Below, in pieces: positions 44,321 through 52,070 of a DNA stretch of 64,000 nt. The stretch lies in contig CALRLF020000001.1 in assembly GCA_943368475.1 (NCBI GenBank), positions 62,001 to 126,000 on the forward strand, written 5' to 3'. Under the pieces are notes generated by a model, which made no database searches, was not told the origin of the DNA, and saw nothing but the letters and a program-made list of their open reading frames with translations. The position numbers were made by a program, and so were the translations under genes. The DNA is from UBA1930 sp943368475 (lineage in GTDB: Bacteria; Bacteroidota; Bacteroidia; Chitinophagales; Chitinophagaceae). Position 1 is the first letter of the stretch, and each line of letters begins with the position of its first letter.

Positions 44321-44884
44321 ATGAAAAAAATAATCGTTCACACATTAATATTACTAACTGTGTTTAGCAGTTGTCAGGCACAAAATACAACCACAAAAAA
44401 AAATACGATGGACAGTACAAAAAATAACAACCCAGTTTATTCTACAACAGATTCTTCTAAAGTTGTTTTGAAAGACGATGAATGGAAAAAAGTATTAACC
44501 GCTGAGCAATATTATATTGCCCGACAAAAAGGTACAGAAAGGCCTTATACCAGCAAGTTCGAGAACTTTAAAGAAAAAGGTACTTTTTATTGTGCAGCTT
44601 GCGGCAACCCTTTATTTAAAAGCGATGCTAAGTTCGAAAGTGGATGTGGTTGGCCAAGTTTCTATGAGCCCATCAGCAAATCAGCAATTATATATACACC
44701 CGATCATTCGCATGGAATGGAACGTACCGAAACTCAATGTGGTCGTTGTAAAGCTCATTTAGGTCATGTATTCGAAGATGGTCCACCACCAACAGGTTTG
44801 CGTTTTTGCATTAATGGAGTAATTCTCGATTTCGAAAAAGCAAAAGATGCCGAGAAAAAATACAACGAAGCAAAAAAACAATAA
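44321..44884 (+). CDS. msrB: Peptide-methionine (R)-S-oxide reductase MsrB (exported lipoprotein)
   Basis: Repairs oxidised methionine (R-sulfoxide) in proteins. The 187-residue product has a lipoprotein signal (lipobox FSSC, Cys near residue 19), placing it in the periplasm. The MsrB domain has two zinc Cys pairs (CAAC, CGRC), ESGCGWPSFYEPI and the catalytic Cys in GLRFCINGVILDF. The other cytosolic-type Cys, ESGCGWP, may act in resolution. It stands alone ahead of a repeat-rich gap. Confidence 0.93.
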   Translation: MKKIIVHTLILLTVFSSCQAQNTTTKKNTMDSTKNNNPVYSTTDSSKVVLKDDEWKKVLTAEQYYIARQKGTERPYTSKFENFKEKGTFYCAACGNPLFKSDAKFESGCGWPSFYEPISKSAIIYTPDHSHGMERTETQCGRCKAHLGHVFEDGPPPTGLRFCINGVILDFEKAKDAEKKYNEAKKQ

Positions 44885-45020
44885 GGTTTGGGGCTATCAA
44901 CTGCAAAACACAACTCAACAGTAGTTCAGGCTTTTCGCAAGTAGTCCTCGTACTGCTTTTCAAGCAGCACTGTGGGCTACTTTGCTATAATCCTGCAGCC
45001 AATCAAGTGCACTACAATAC
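44885..45020. repeat. Intergenic repeat-like element
   Basis: A 136-bp stretch, richer in G and C than nearby intergenic DNA, with several short inverted repeats (for example GCAGTA...TACTGC-type words around 44950-44970). ACACAACTCAAC also occurs, reverse-complemented, in the element at 31319-31425. The closing words (CTGCAGCCAATCAAGTGC) look like a dispersed Bacteroidota intergenic repeat. No open frame of note is present. Confidence 0.45.
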
Positions 45021-45025
45021 TCACC

Positions 45026-45062
45026 AATAAAGAGGTTTACTTTTTAAGTAAACCTCTTTATT
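45026..45062 (+). terminator. Strong terminator with 17-bp stem
   Basis: AATAAAGAGGTTTACTT (45026-45042) / AAGTAAACCTCTTTATT (45046-45062), perfect, 3-base loop. It presumably ends the msrB transcript. Confidence 0.78.
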
Positions 45063-45160
45063 ATTTCATTCATCAAACAGTTTTTGTCTTACGCTGTTAT
45101 TTTCAGATATTCCATTTTTATTACTGCTAAAGCATATTGAATCAACCAAAAACTAACAAA

Positions 45161-48100
45161 ATGAGAACATTGCTGCTAAGTATTATTTCAGCATTTACAT
45201 TGTTTGCTGCAACTGCCCAAACAGTTGATTTGAACAAACATTTTAAAAACTTTAAGCCCCGTAATATTGGCCCTGCAGGCATGAGTGGCAGGGTTACCAG
45301 TATTGATGCAATTAATACCAATCCCGATGTTATTTATTTAGGCACAGCCAGTGGCGGTGTTTGGAAAACGGAGAATGCTGGTGCCAGCTGGAAACCCATT
45401 TTCGACGAACAACCTATTCAGAATATTGGAGCTGTTGCCATCACCCAATCTAATCCTAATATTGTTTGGGCTGGTACAGGCGAAGGCAATCCTCGTAACT
45501 CAGTAAGCATTGGCGAAGGCATTTACAAAAGTTTAGATGGTGGCAAAACCTGGAAATGCATGGGTTTGCAAAAAACCAGAAATATTCATCGCATTATTAT
45601 CGATCCAACCAATCCTGATATTGTTTATGCAGGTGCCATTGGTAATCCATTTGGTGTTCATGCTGAACGTGGTGTTTATAAAACCATTGATGGTGGCGAA
45701 AACTGGAAACTCATTTTACATACCAATGATTCGAGTGGTGTTGGTGATATGATTATGGATCCTACCAATCCCAATAAAATTTTTGTAAACATGTGGCAGC
45801 ACCATCGTACACCATGGAGTTTTACAAGTGGTGGCAAAACGAGTGGCTTGTATGTTACGTATGATGCAGGTAAAACATTTAAGAAATTAGGAAAAGAAGA
45901 AGGACTTCCGTCAGGAGACTATGGTCGTATTGGCATTGCCATCAGTCGTAGTGAACCCAACAGGGTTTATGCTTTAATAGAAGCCACTAAAAATGGTTTA
46001 TATCGTAGTGACGATGGTGGTATGAAATGGGAATTGGTGAATTCAACACCAGAAGTAGTAAACAATCGTCCTTTTTATTTTCAAGATATTGCCTGCGACC
46101 CTCAAAACGAAAACAGGGTGTATTTAATTTATCAAATGATTGGATTGAGTGAAGATGGTGGTAAAAATTTTAAAACCATTATTCCGTACAGTGGTATTCA
46201 TCCAGATCATCATGCATTTTGGATTAATCCATTAGACCCCTCTTTAATTATAGATGGTAACGATGGTGGTATTGGCATTAGCAGAGATAGAGGAAAAACA
46301 TGGGTGTTTGATGAAAAATTACCATTGGGTCAATACTATCACATTAATGTAGATAATAAACTTCCTTACAATGTAATGGGAGGCTTGCAAGATAATGGTA
46401 GTTGGTATGGGCCAGCTTATGTATGGATGAACAGTGGTATTAGAAATGCATTTTGGCAAAGTGTGGGTGGTGGAGATGGTTTTGATGTAATGCCACACCC
46501 TGCCGATGAAAATTGGGTGTATAGCATGAGCCAAGGTGGAAGTTTGGGAAGATATAATGTTGCTACAGGCGAAAGATGGAGTATTCGTCCTCCTAATCCA
46601 TCTGCAACTGTTCGTCAGCGTTTTAATTGGAATGCAGCCATTGCACAAGATCCATTTGATAAGAATACTATTTACTATGGTAGCCAATTTGTAAATAAAA
46701 GCAACAATAGCGGTGCAAGTTGGGAGCAAATTTCTCCAGACTTAACGACTAACGACAGTGCTAAAACCGATCAAACTTTAAATGGAGGCATTAGCATTGA
46801 TATTACAGGTGCCGAAAATCATTGTACCATTTTGTGCATTGAACCATCTTCCAAAGAACAAAATACCATTTGGGTAGGTACAGATGACGGAAATGTGCAG
46901 TTAACAAAAGATGGTGGTAAAACATGGACAAACTTCAGAGGCAAAATCCCTGGAATGCCTGTAGGTTGCTGGATTCCACAAATTAGAGCCAGTAAGTTTA
47001 ATGCTGGTGAAGCTTTTGTTGTGGCCAATGATTATAGAAGAGCTGACTCTAAACCTTATATTTTTAGAACAACCGATTATGGCAAAACATGGACAAGATT
47101 AGTAGACGAGAAAAAGGTTACTGGCTATGCATTGTGCGTTTTACAAGACCCAACAGAACCTAATTTAATTTTTGTTGGAACAGAACAAGGCCTTTGGATT
47201 AGTTTAGACAATGGAGCCAATTTTCAGCAGTTTAAAAATGGTTATCCATCCGTTTCTACGTATGATTTAGCGATTCAAGAACGTGAAGCCGATTTGGTAA
47301 TTGCTACTTTTGGAAGAGCACTATTTGTGATGGACGATATCCGCCCACTTAGAAAATTAGCTGCCAATAAAGGACAATTATTTAAAAACAAATTAACCAG
47401 TTTCGATGCTCCCCAGGCTTATCAGGCAAGAATTAAAAATGCAATGGGTGTAGAATACAGCACTTATGGTACTTACGAAGGAGAAAATAAACCAACAGGT
47501 GCTGCCATTAGTTTTTTCGTAAATAAAACAGCCGCCGATACTGGTAAAAATAAAATTGCTGATACTGCAGTTATTAAAATTTATGATGCCGATAATAAAC
47601 AGGTAAGAATGTTGCGTTCAAAGGCTGATAGTGGTTTCAATCGCTTTTATTGGGGAATGGAAGGCAAAGGCATCAGACAACCAGGTGGAGGAAGAGGTGG
47701 AAGACGTGGAGGCGGTGATGGAGAAAACAGAAATGAGCCTGGTGGCTTACCTGTAGATCCTGGTTCCTATAAAATAGTGATTAGTTTAGGTAAAGATTTA
47801 AACGATAGTACTATGGTTATTGTAAACGATGACCCCAATGCACCTACAACAAAGGAAGTTAGAATTGCTAAAAGACAAATGATTGGACGTGTAGATAAAA
47901 GCAGTTTAAAAATAACTGATTTGGTAGACCGACTTGCAGAAGCTGATGAAATTGTAAAAAAAGTGGAAGCTACCTACAGCAATATGGATAAAAAAGCTGC
48001 TGATACTTTGAAAAAAGTTGCCAAACAAGTTACCGATGAAATTAAAACCATTCGTGAAACTTTAAATGGTAAAACACAAGATAAGCAAGGTTATGGCCAA

Positions 48101-48331
48101 GTACCTCAGGTTACAGTAAGTGGTACTTTGCAAGAAGCAAGGGGTAATATCTTAGGTAAAAATGTTGCACCAACTGCACAAGAAGAAAGACTGGTTACAG
48201 AGGCAGAACAGCAAGTAACTGCATTACTAGCAAAAGCCAACGCCTTCTTTACTACAACCTGGGTAGGTTATCAAAAATTAGTTGAAGCCAGTCCCGTAAA
48301 GTTGTTTAAAGAATATAAAAACATAGAGTAG
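45161..48331 (+). CDS. Large exported Asp-box (sortilin/BNR-like) protein
   Basis: A 1056-residue exported protein; from the ATG at 45161 the signal peptide is RTLLLSIISAFTLFAATAQ (a TTG at 45137 is an alternative). Many Asp-box repeats (S-x-D-x-G-x-x-W forms such as SLDGGKTW, TIDGGENW, SDDGGMKW, TKDGGKTW, TTDYGKTW) show a sortilin/Vps10-like propeller of ten or so blades to about residue 740. A Gly/Arg-rich strip (about residues 845-860, around GGRGGRRGGG) follows, then a mostly helical C-terminal part. Homologues are annotated as sortilin-type glycosyl hydrolases or sialidase-like proteins; the catalytic Asp/Glu of sialidases is not evident, so activity is open. Confidence 0.85.
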   Translation: MRTLLLSIISAFTLFAATAQTVDLNKHFKNFKPRNIGPAGMSGRVTSIDAINTNPDVIYLGTASGGVWKTENAGASWKPIFDEQPIQNIGAVAITQSNPNIVWAGTGEGNPRNSVSIGEGIYKSLDGGKTWKCMGLQKTRNIHRIIIDPTNPDIVYAGAIGNPFGVHAERGVYKTIDGGENWKLILHTNDSSGVGDMIMDPTNPNKIFVNMWQHHRTPWSFTSGGKTSGLYVTYDAGKTFKKLGKEEGLPSGDYGRIGIAISRSEPNRVYALIEATKNGLYRSDDGGMKWELVNSTPEVVNNRPFYFQDIACDPQNENRVYLIYQMIGLSEDGGKNFKTIIPYSGIHPDHHAFWINPLDPSLIIDGNDGGIGISRDRGKTWVFDEKLPLGQYYHINVDNKLPYNVMGGLQDNGSWYGPAYVWMNSGIRNAFWQSVGGGDGFDVMPHPADENWVYSMSQGGSLGRYNVATGERWSIRPPNPSATVRQRFNWNAAIAQDPFDKNTIYYGSQFVNKSNNSGASWEQISPDLTTNDSAKTDQTLNGGISIDITGAENHCTILCIEPSSKEQNTIWVGTDDGNVQLTKDGGKTWTNFRGKIPGMPVGCWIPQIRASKFNAGEAFVVANDYRRADSKPYIFRTTDYGKTWTRLVDEKKVTGYALCVLQDPTEPNLIFVGTEQGLWISLDNGANFQQFKNGYPSVSTYDLAIQEREADLVIATFGRALFVMDDIRPLRKLAANKGQLFKNKLTSFDAPQAYQARIKNAMGVEYSTYGTYEGENKPTGAAISFFVNKTAADTGKNKIADTAVIKIYDADNKQVRMLRSKADSGFNRFYWGMEGKGIRQPGGGRGGRRGGGDGENRNEPGGLPVDPGSYKIVISLGKDLNDSTMVIVNDDPNAPTTKEVRIAKRQMIGRVDKSSLKITDLVDRLAEADEIVKKVEATYSNMDKKAADTLKKVAKQVTDEIKTIRETLNGKTQDKQGYGQVPQVTVSGTLQEARGNILGKNVAPTAQEERLVTEAEQQVTALLAKANAFFTTTWVGYQKLVEASPVKLFKEYKNIE

Positions 48332-48352
48332 TCACTAGCTGATTTATCTAAC

Positions 48353-48388
48353 AAAAAAGTCTCTCAAAAATTTGAGAGACTTTTTTTA
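48353..48388. terminator. Bidirectional terminator after the Asp-box gene
   Basis: AAAAAAGTCTCTCAAA (48353-48368) / TTTGAGAGACTTTTTT (48371-48386), perfect; its right arm overlaps the stop codon of the TMEM175 remnant on the other strand. Confidence 0.78.
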
Positions 48389-48499
48389 TGCTTCAACATC
48401 TTTGGTATGTTCTAATTTCTGTTCAATTCGTTTATCAGGTATAAAACCAATAATGGTCATTAGACGATTGCTGAAGGCTTCTAAACGCCCTTTGGTCAT
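48386..48499 (-). pseudogene. TMEM175-family (DUF1211) potassium channel remnant with internal deletion
   Basis: An intact 37-codon frame. Its first part, MTKGRLEAFS, matches the N-terminus of TMEM175/DUF1211 channels, whose selectivity motif starts RLEAFSD. Its second part, GFIPDKRIEQKLEH, matches the family C-terminus (often xIPDRRIE). The roughly 150 residues and membrane helices between are gone, and the AFSD Asp has become Asn. It is a short in-frame remnant, not a channel; whether the peptide is made is unknown. Recognition rests on two short motifs. Confidence 0.6.
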
Positions 48500-48580
48500 A
48501 GATTTAATTTGATAGCTAAATTAATGTTGTATTTTCTTTAATACACTTATCAATCAACACCATATTTGGTTGCTTGGCTT

Positions 48581-48588
48581 TACTTTTG
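48581..48588 (+). promoter_or_regulatory. Putative -7 box (TACTTTTG) before the asparaginase-like gene
   Basis: Exact match to TAnnTTTG, 29 bases before the ATG at 48617. The only upstream TTTG (48565) is closer than normal, so the -33 element is unclear. Confidence 0.4.
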
Positions 48589-48616
48589 TGTATTGCTTAA
48601 AACTTAACGATTTACC

Positions 48617-49102
48617 ATGTCTATAAGAATCTTCATCACAGGTGGCACTTTCGATAAAGAATACAATGAGTTAAATGGTTCTTTATTTTTTAAGGATACA
48701 CACTTGCCTGAGATGTTGAAGCTAGGCAGAAGCAAGGCTGATGTAGATATCAGAACATTGATGATGATTGATAGTTTAGAAATGACCAACGATGACCGTC
48801 AGCTCATTATTCATCAATGCAAAAACACAGATGAAGATAAAATCATCATTACTCATGGCACTGATACCATGACGGATACAGCAGAATTATTGGCCACAGC
48901 AATAACCGATAAAACCATTGTACTTACGGGTGCTATGATTCCTTATAAATTTGGCAGTAGCGATGGTTTATTTAATTTAGGTAGTGCTATTGCATTTGTA
49001 CAAACACTTCCTGTAGGTGTTTATGTTGCTATGAATGGACAATATTTTAAAGCTGGCACTGTAAGAAAGAACAAACAAACAGGATCTTTCGAAGCAATTT
49101 AA
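48617..49102 (+). CDS. Single-domain asparaginase-like protein
   Basis: A 161-residue protein equal to the N-terminal domain only of type I/II L-asparaginases (usually 330-350 residues). Both catalytic threonine regions are present: ITGGTFDKEY (first Thr) and IITHGTDTMTDTAELLA (Thr-Asp pair), with VLTGAMIPYKFGSSDG (Lys position as in the family). The C-terminal domain, which completes the active site of the neighbouring subunit, is missing, and the frame ends normally at 49102 with no remnant of that domain visible in the following 254 bp. Short forms like this occur in other Bacteroidota; activity is untested. Confidence 0.82.
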   Translation: MSIRIFITGGTFDKEYNELNGSLFFKDTHLPEMLKLGRSKADVDIRTLMMIDSLEMTNDDRQLIIHQCKNTDEDKIIITHGTDTMTDTAELLATAITDKTIVLTGAMIPYKFGSSDGLFNLGSAIAFVQTLPVGVYVAMNGQYFKAGTVRKNKQTGSFEAI

Positions 49103-49167
49103 TTACTGCAGAAAATATCTTATTCAATTTATTCCAACAAGCAAACCTACCACATTTTATTTTGTTT

Positions 49168-49212
49168 AGTAAAATCCACAAGCCATTAAGTTTCGTATGT
49201 GTGGTTTTTACG
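49168..49212 (+). terminator. Weak terminator candidate after the asparaginase-like gene
   Basis: AAAATCCACA (49171-49180) pairs imperfectly with TGTGGTTTTT (49199-49208). One bulge and a long loop make it weaker than the others in this window. Confidence 0.35.
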
Positions 49213-49357
49213 AATTTGTGTTGTGGTTTATACTCAATTTAAAAAAAGAATAGAAAAATTTTACTTTTTTTATAATAGACTCTCTAATGTCTCGTTATAA
49301 ATAGACGCAGTACCAAATGGTAAAGCGTTATTAGTCAATATCCAATATCAATATCTT

Positions 49358-50359
49358 ATGAATTCCAAATTCTACACGCTATTTATGCGTATGGCACTAT
49401 GCACAAGTATTGCAATGGTTGCAATACAGTCTCAAGCTCAAATTTATTACAACGATTTTGTTAGAAGTGATCGCCAATGGGAAATGGACATTAACGTTGG
49501 TCCAACAATTTTTTTAGGCGATGTAGGAGGTAATAAAGGCAAGGGCACCTTATTTATAAAAGATATTAACCCTGCAGCTACAAATATTTTTTATGGAGCT
49601 AATGTAACTTATTACCCCAATCAGTGGCTGGGAATAAGAGGCAGTTTAAATACTGGTAAGTTGGCTGGCTTTGATAGTTTAATTACCAATCAAGGTAGTG
49701 TAGAAGTAAATCGTAAAAATAGAAACCTTGGATTTAGAACAAATATTACCGAAGTAAATGTAGCTCTTGAAGTTTATCCCACTGCTTTTTTCACAAGAAG
49801 AGAAAGTTTCTTCAACAACAAACTTCGTCCGTATTTCACAGTAGGTATTGGTGCTTTTCGTTTTAACCCACAAGGTATTTATGAAGATCAAGTATCGGGT
49901 AAGAAAACCTGGGTAGATTTAAAACCTTTACGCTTAGAAGGACAAGGCATGAGTGAATACCCAAACAGCAAAGAATATGCTAATACAGCAGTACAAATTC
50001 CATTTGGCTTTGGTATTAAATATTTTATCAATGATAAATGGTATATAGGTGGAGAAGTTATGCAACGCTATACATTTACAGATTATGTAGATGATGTAAG
50101 TGGTAAGTATATAGACCCATCTTTATTTACAAAATATTTGCCTAAAGATCAGGTTGCTATTGCACAACAAATGATGTATAAGAGAGCATTGGTAAATAGC
50201 AGACCAGTGAGTGATTTTGTTGGAAAAGATAGAGGTGATGCCACTAATAAAGATTATTATTTATCGGTATTTTTAAAACTGGGCTTTAAGTTTGGAGAGA
50301 GAGATACAGATATGTCTTGCCCAAGTGGCAGAAGTAATAGAAGACACAGTTACTATTAA
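49358..50359 (+). CDS. Outer-membrane beta-barrel protein (DUF6089-like)
   Basis: A 333-residue exported protein. After a signal peptide (LFMRMALCTSIAMVAIQSQAQ), the sequence is made of alternating amphipathic strands, with the phrases WEMDINVGPTIFLGDVGGNKGKG near the start and LEVYPTAFFTRR and IPFGFGIKYFINDKWYIGGEVMQRYTFTDYVDDVSG further on, as in the DUF6089 outer-membrane group. The C-terminus ends with a Ser/Arg-rich tail (CPSGRSNRRHSYY). A pore or structural role is likely; no substrate can be given. It is followed by a terminator. Confidence 0.82.
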   Translation: MNSKFYTLFMRMALCTSIAMVAIQSQAQIYYNDFVRSDRQWEMDINVGPTIFLGDVGGNKGKGTLFIKDINPAATNIFYGANVTYYPNQWLGIRGSLNTGKLAGFDSLITNQGSVEVNRKNRNLGFRTNITEVNVALEVYPTAFFTRRESFFNNKLRPYFTVGIGAFRFNPQGIYEDQVSGKKTWVDLKPLRLEGQGMSEYPNSKEYANTAVQIPFGFGIKYFINDKWYIGGEVMQRYTFTDYVDDVSGKYIDPSLFTKYLPKDQVAIAQQMMYKRALVNSRPVSDFVGKDRGDATNKDYYLSVFLKLGFKFGERDTDMSCPSGRSNRRHSYY

Positions 50360-50379
50360 TTGGGGTATCGGTATATAGA

Positions 50380-50409
50380 CAAGGTTGCTACAAAACGGCA
50401 ACCTTTTTT
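50380..50409. terminator. Terminator after the DUF6089-like gene
   Basis: AAGGTTGC (50381-50388) / GCAACCTT (50398-50405) with a T run to 50409; it lies between two convergent genes. Confidence 0.72.
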
Positions 50410-50755
50410 ATTTACCAATACGTTCATCTCCTTTTTTTATCAGTTCACAGGCAACTGCTACTTTCTCTTCAAAATCGGGTAAATCTTCACTAATAAAAAT
50501 CCAACTGTCTTTACTACCATCAAAATCAAATTCCATTCTGCTGATATGAATTTCCTGTTGTAATTCTTTAAAAAATTCTGGAACAGTAGCTACAAAAACA
50601 CCATTAAATTCTGGACTTACGTTTGCCCTATCTCTCAAATATAGAATGAGTCTTTTGTTAAGGTATAAACCATAGCCACCCAATAATTTTTTTACTTTAG
50701 GACGTACTGGATACAATGCTCGTATCACAAAATCGTAGGGTAATAAATAGCTCAT
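50408..50755 (-). CDS. Uncharacterised protein, distantly TfoX-N/MmcQ-like
   Basis: A 115-residue soluble protein. The phrase VKKLLGGYGLYLNKRLILYLRDR resembles the start of TfoX N-terminal domains (often M(F)GGYG(I/L)Y), and the last third (SWIFISEDLPDFEEKVAVACELIKKGDERIG) resembles MmcQ/YjbR-type ends. Both groups have related folds; neither assignment is strong. No operon partner: the next gene upstream on the same strand is 88 bp away across a repeat-like stretch. Function unknown. Confidence 0.7.
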   Translation of the reverse strand: MSYLLPYDFVIRALYPVRPKVKKLLGGYGLYLNKRLILYLRDRANVSPEFNGVFVATVPEFFKELQQEIHISRMEFDFDGSKDSWIFISEDLPDFEEKVAVACELIKKGDERIGK

Positions 50756-50761
50756 GAGTTT

Positions 50762-50823
50762 ATGTCATTTCGACGATTGGAAAAATTTCATCTTCCCAAC
50801 AAAGATGCAGTAGATTACTCTTC
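50762..50823. repeat. Degenerate copy of a dispersed Bacteroidota intergenic repeat
   Basis: The stretch beginning ATGTCATTTCGACGATTGG and continuing through TTCATCTTCCCAACAAAG and ATGCAGTAGATTACTC resembles a widespread intergenic repeat (GTCATTTCGACGA...GAGAAATCT) that I know from Bacteroidota genomes. The copy is imperfect and single in this window. Confidence 0.45.
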
Positions 50824-50843
50824 ACTTACTAATACAAACAAAT

Positions 50844-51353
50844 TTATTTTACCCTTTCTTTTAATTGTTTAGTATATACCAATGCCCTTTTTTCAGCAAA
50901 ATAATCTGCACCTAACATTAAAGCAGCTTGTATAGCTAAGGCTACAGCAACGCCATAAATAAATTGCTTATCGATATTGTTTTTATACAATGCCATTAAA
51001 ACAACTCCTACAAATAGCAATGCAATTTCTACATAACGGTAAATAACAAAGTTTTTATTGACTGCTTCCATTCTTGGTAACTCTTTTTCTTTTAAATCAT
51101 CAGGATTCATAGTTAATGCATATACTACTCTTATTCTATCTGCATCACTTCTATTATGCACAGTAAATCCAACAATTATTTGCAATACAGCAATTGTAAT
51201 AAGTGGTATAGAAGCTCCTTTCCAAAACTGTGTTTTCCAAACAAATATTCCCAACAATGCAATTACTATTGCAGCAATTCCAATACCTAAGAACAATAAA
51301 CTTTCTTGTTTTTCGGCTATAAAATATTTCTCAATATCGGTTTTGGTAAGCAT
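50844..51353 (-). CDS. Four-helix integral membrane protein of unknown function
   Basis: A 169-residue protein with four hydrophobic segments (SLLFLGIGIAAIVIALLGIFV; ASIPLITIAVLQIIVGFTV; YVEIALLFVGVVLMALY; FIYGVAVALAIQAALMLGADY). A polar loop of about 40 residues (HNRSDADRIRVVYALTMNPDD...) separates the two pairs. I do not recognise the family. It is 39 bp after the glutathione peroxidase-type gene, whose own start is coupled to the aldehyde dehydrogenase, so all three may form an operon read leftward. Confidence 0.68.
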   Translation of the reverse strand: MLTKTDIEKYFIAEKQESLLFLGIGIAAIVIALLGIFVWKTQFWKGASIPLITIAVLQIIVGFTVHNRSDADRIRVVYALTMNPDDLKEKELPRMEAVNKNFVIYRYVEIALLFVGVVLMALYKNNIDKQFIYGVAVALAIQAALMLGADYFAEKRALVYTKQLKERVK

Positions 51354-51392
51354 AATTTTTATGTTTTAAAATACGACGATTGGCTTGTAACA

Positions 51393-52070
51393 TTAATGCA
51401 AAGCAGCAACTATTTTTTCATCTAATGGAGAAACGTCTTTACTAAAAAAGCCCATCAACAGTCCGTTTTCATCCACCAAATATTTTGAGAAATTCCAATC
51501 AGGCTGTTTTGTACACCAACCATTTTGTGTACTATCACTTAACCATTTAAAAATGGCATTTTGTTCAGCACCTTTAACAACACTGCTTTTTTTAGCCAAC
51601 AAAAAAGTTACACCATAATTCAGTTTACAAAAAGAGGCTATGGCATTATCATCTTTACTTTCCTGATTTTTAAAATCGTTTGCAGGAAAACCAATTACCA
51701 CCAATTTATTTTTATATTGTTGATGTAAGGTTTCTAACTCACTATATTGACCAGTATAACCACAATCACTTGCAGTATTTACTAACAATATTTTCTTGCC
51801 TTTGAATTCTTCTAGGTTGGTTAATAATCCATTATTGGCGGTTAATTGTAAGCTATAGAATGAAATTGTTGGTGTAATTTTTTTCTCATTCAACAAAGTA
51901 CCGTTTGAAGTACCAAAAATTTTCCCTTTCAGCATAATTACCGAGTAAACAGCTTTCATTATTGATTGTCTTAACGTCATATCTTTTCGTTTAATACACA
52001 ACAATACTATAACTATAAAAGTTGCAGTAATCGTTAATCTTTTAACCCACTTATGTTTTAGTAAATTCAT
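51393..52070 (-). CDS. Third glutathione peroxidase paralogue, membrane-anchored
   Basis: A 225-residue peroxidase with one N-terminal membrane helix (LTITATFIVIVLLCI) and a linker of about 50 residues before the glutathione-peroxidase fold. The catalytic Cys is kept (NTASDCGYTGQY), but the later Cys-containing motif is changed to FPANDFKNQES, and WNFSKYLVDENG is conserved. It differs from the tandem pair at 28.7-29.9 kb and probably has other partners. Its ATG overlaps the stop of the aldehyde dehydrogenase gene by 4 bp, so translation is coupled. Confidence 0.85.
   Translation of the reverse strand: MNLLKHKWVKRLTITATFIVIVLLCIKRKDMTLRQSIMKAVYSVIMLKGKIFGTSNGTLLNEKKITPTISFYSLQLTANNGLLTNLEEFKGKKILLVNTASDCGYTGQYSELETLHQQYKNKLVVIGFPANDFKNQESKDDNAIASFCKLNYGVTFLLAKKSSVVKGAEQNAIFKWLSDSTQNGWCTKQPDWNFSKYLVDENGLLMGFFSKDVSPLDEKIVAALH

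Noticed and set aside
46319..46729. A 136-codon frame on the minus strand
   Set aside because: Antisense to the Asp-box gene; codon-shadow of the repeats.
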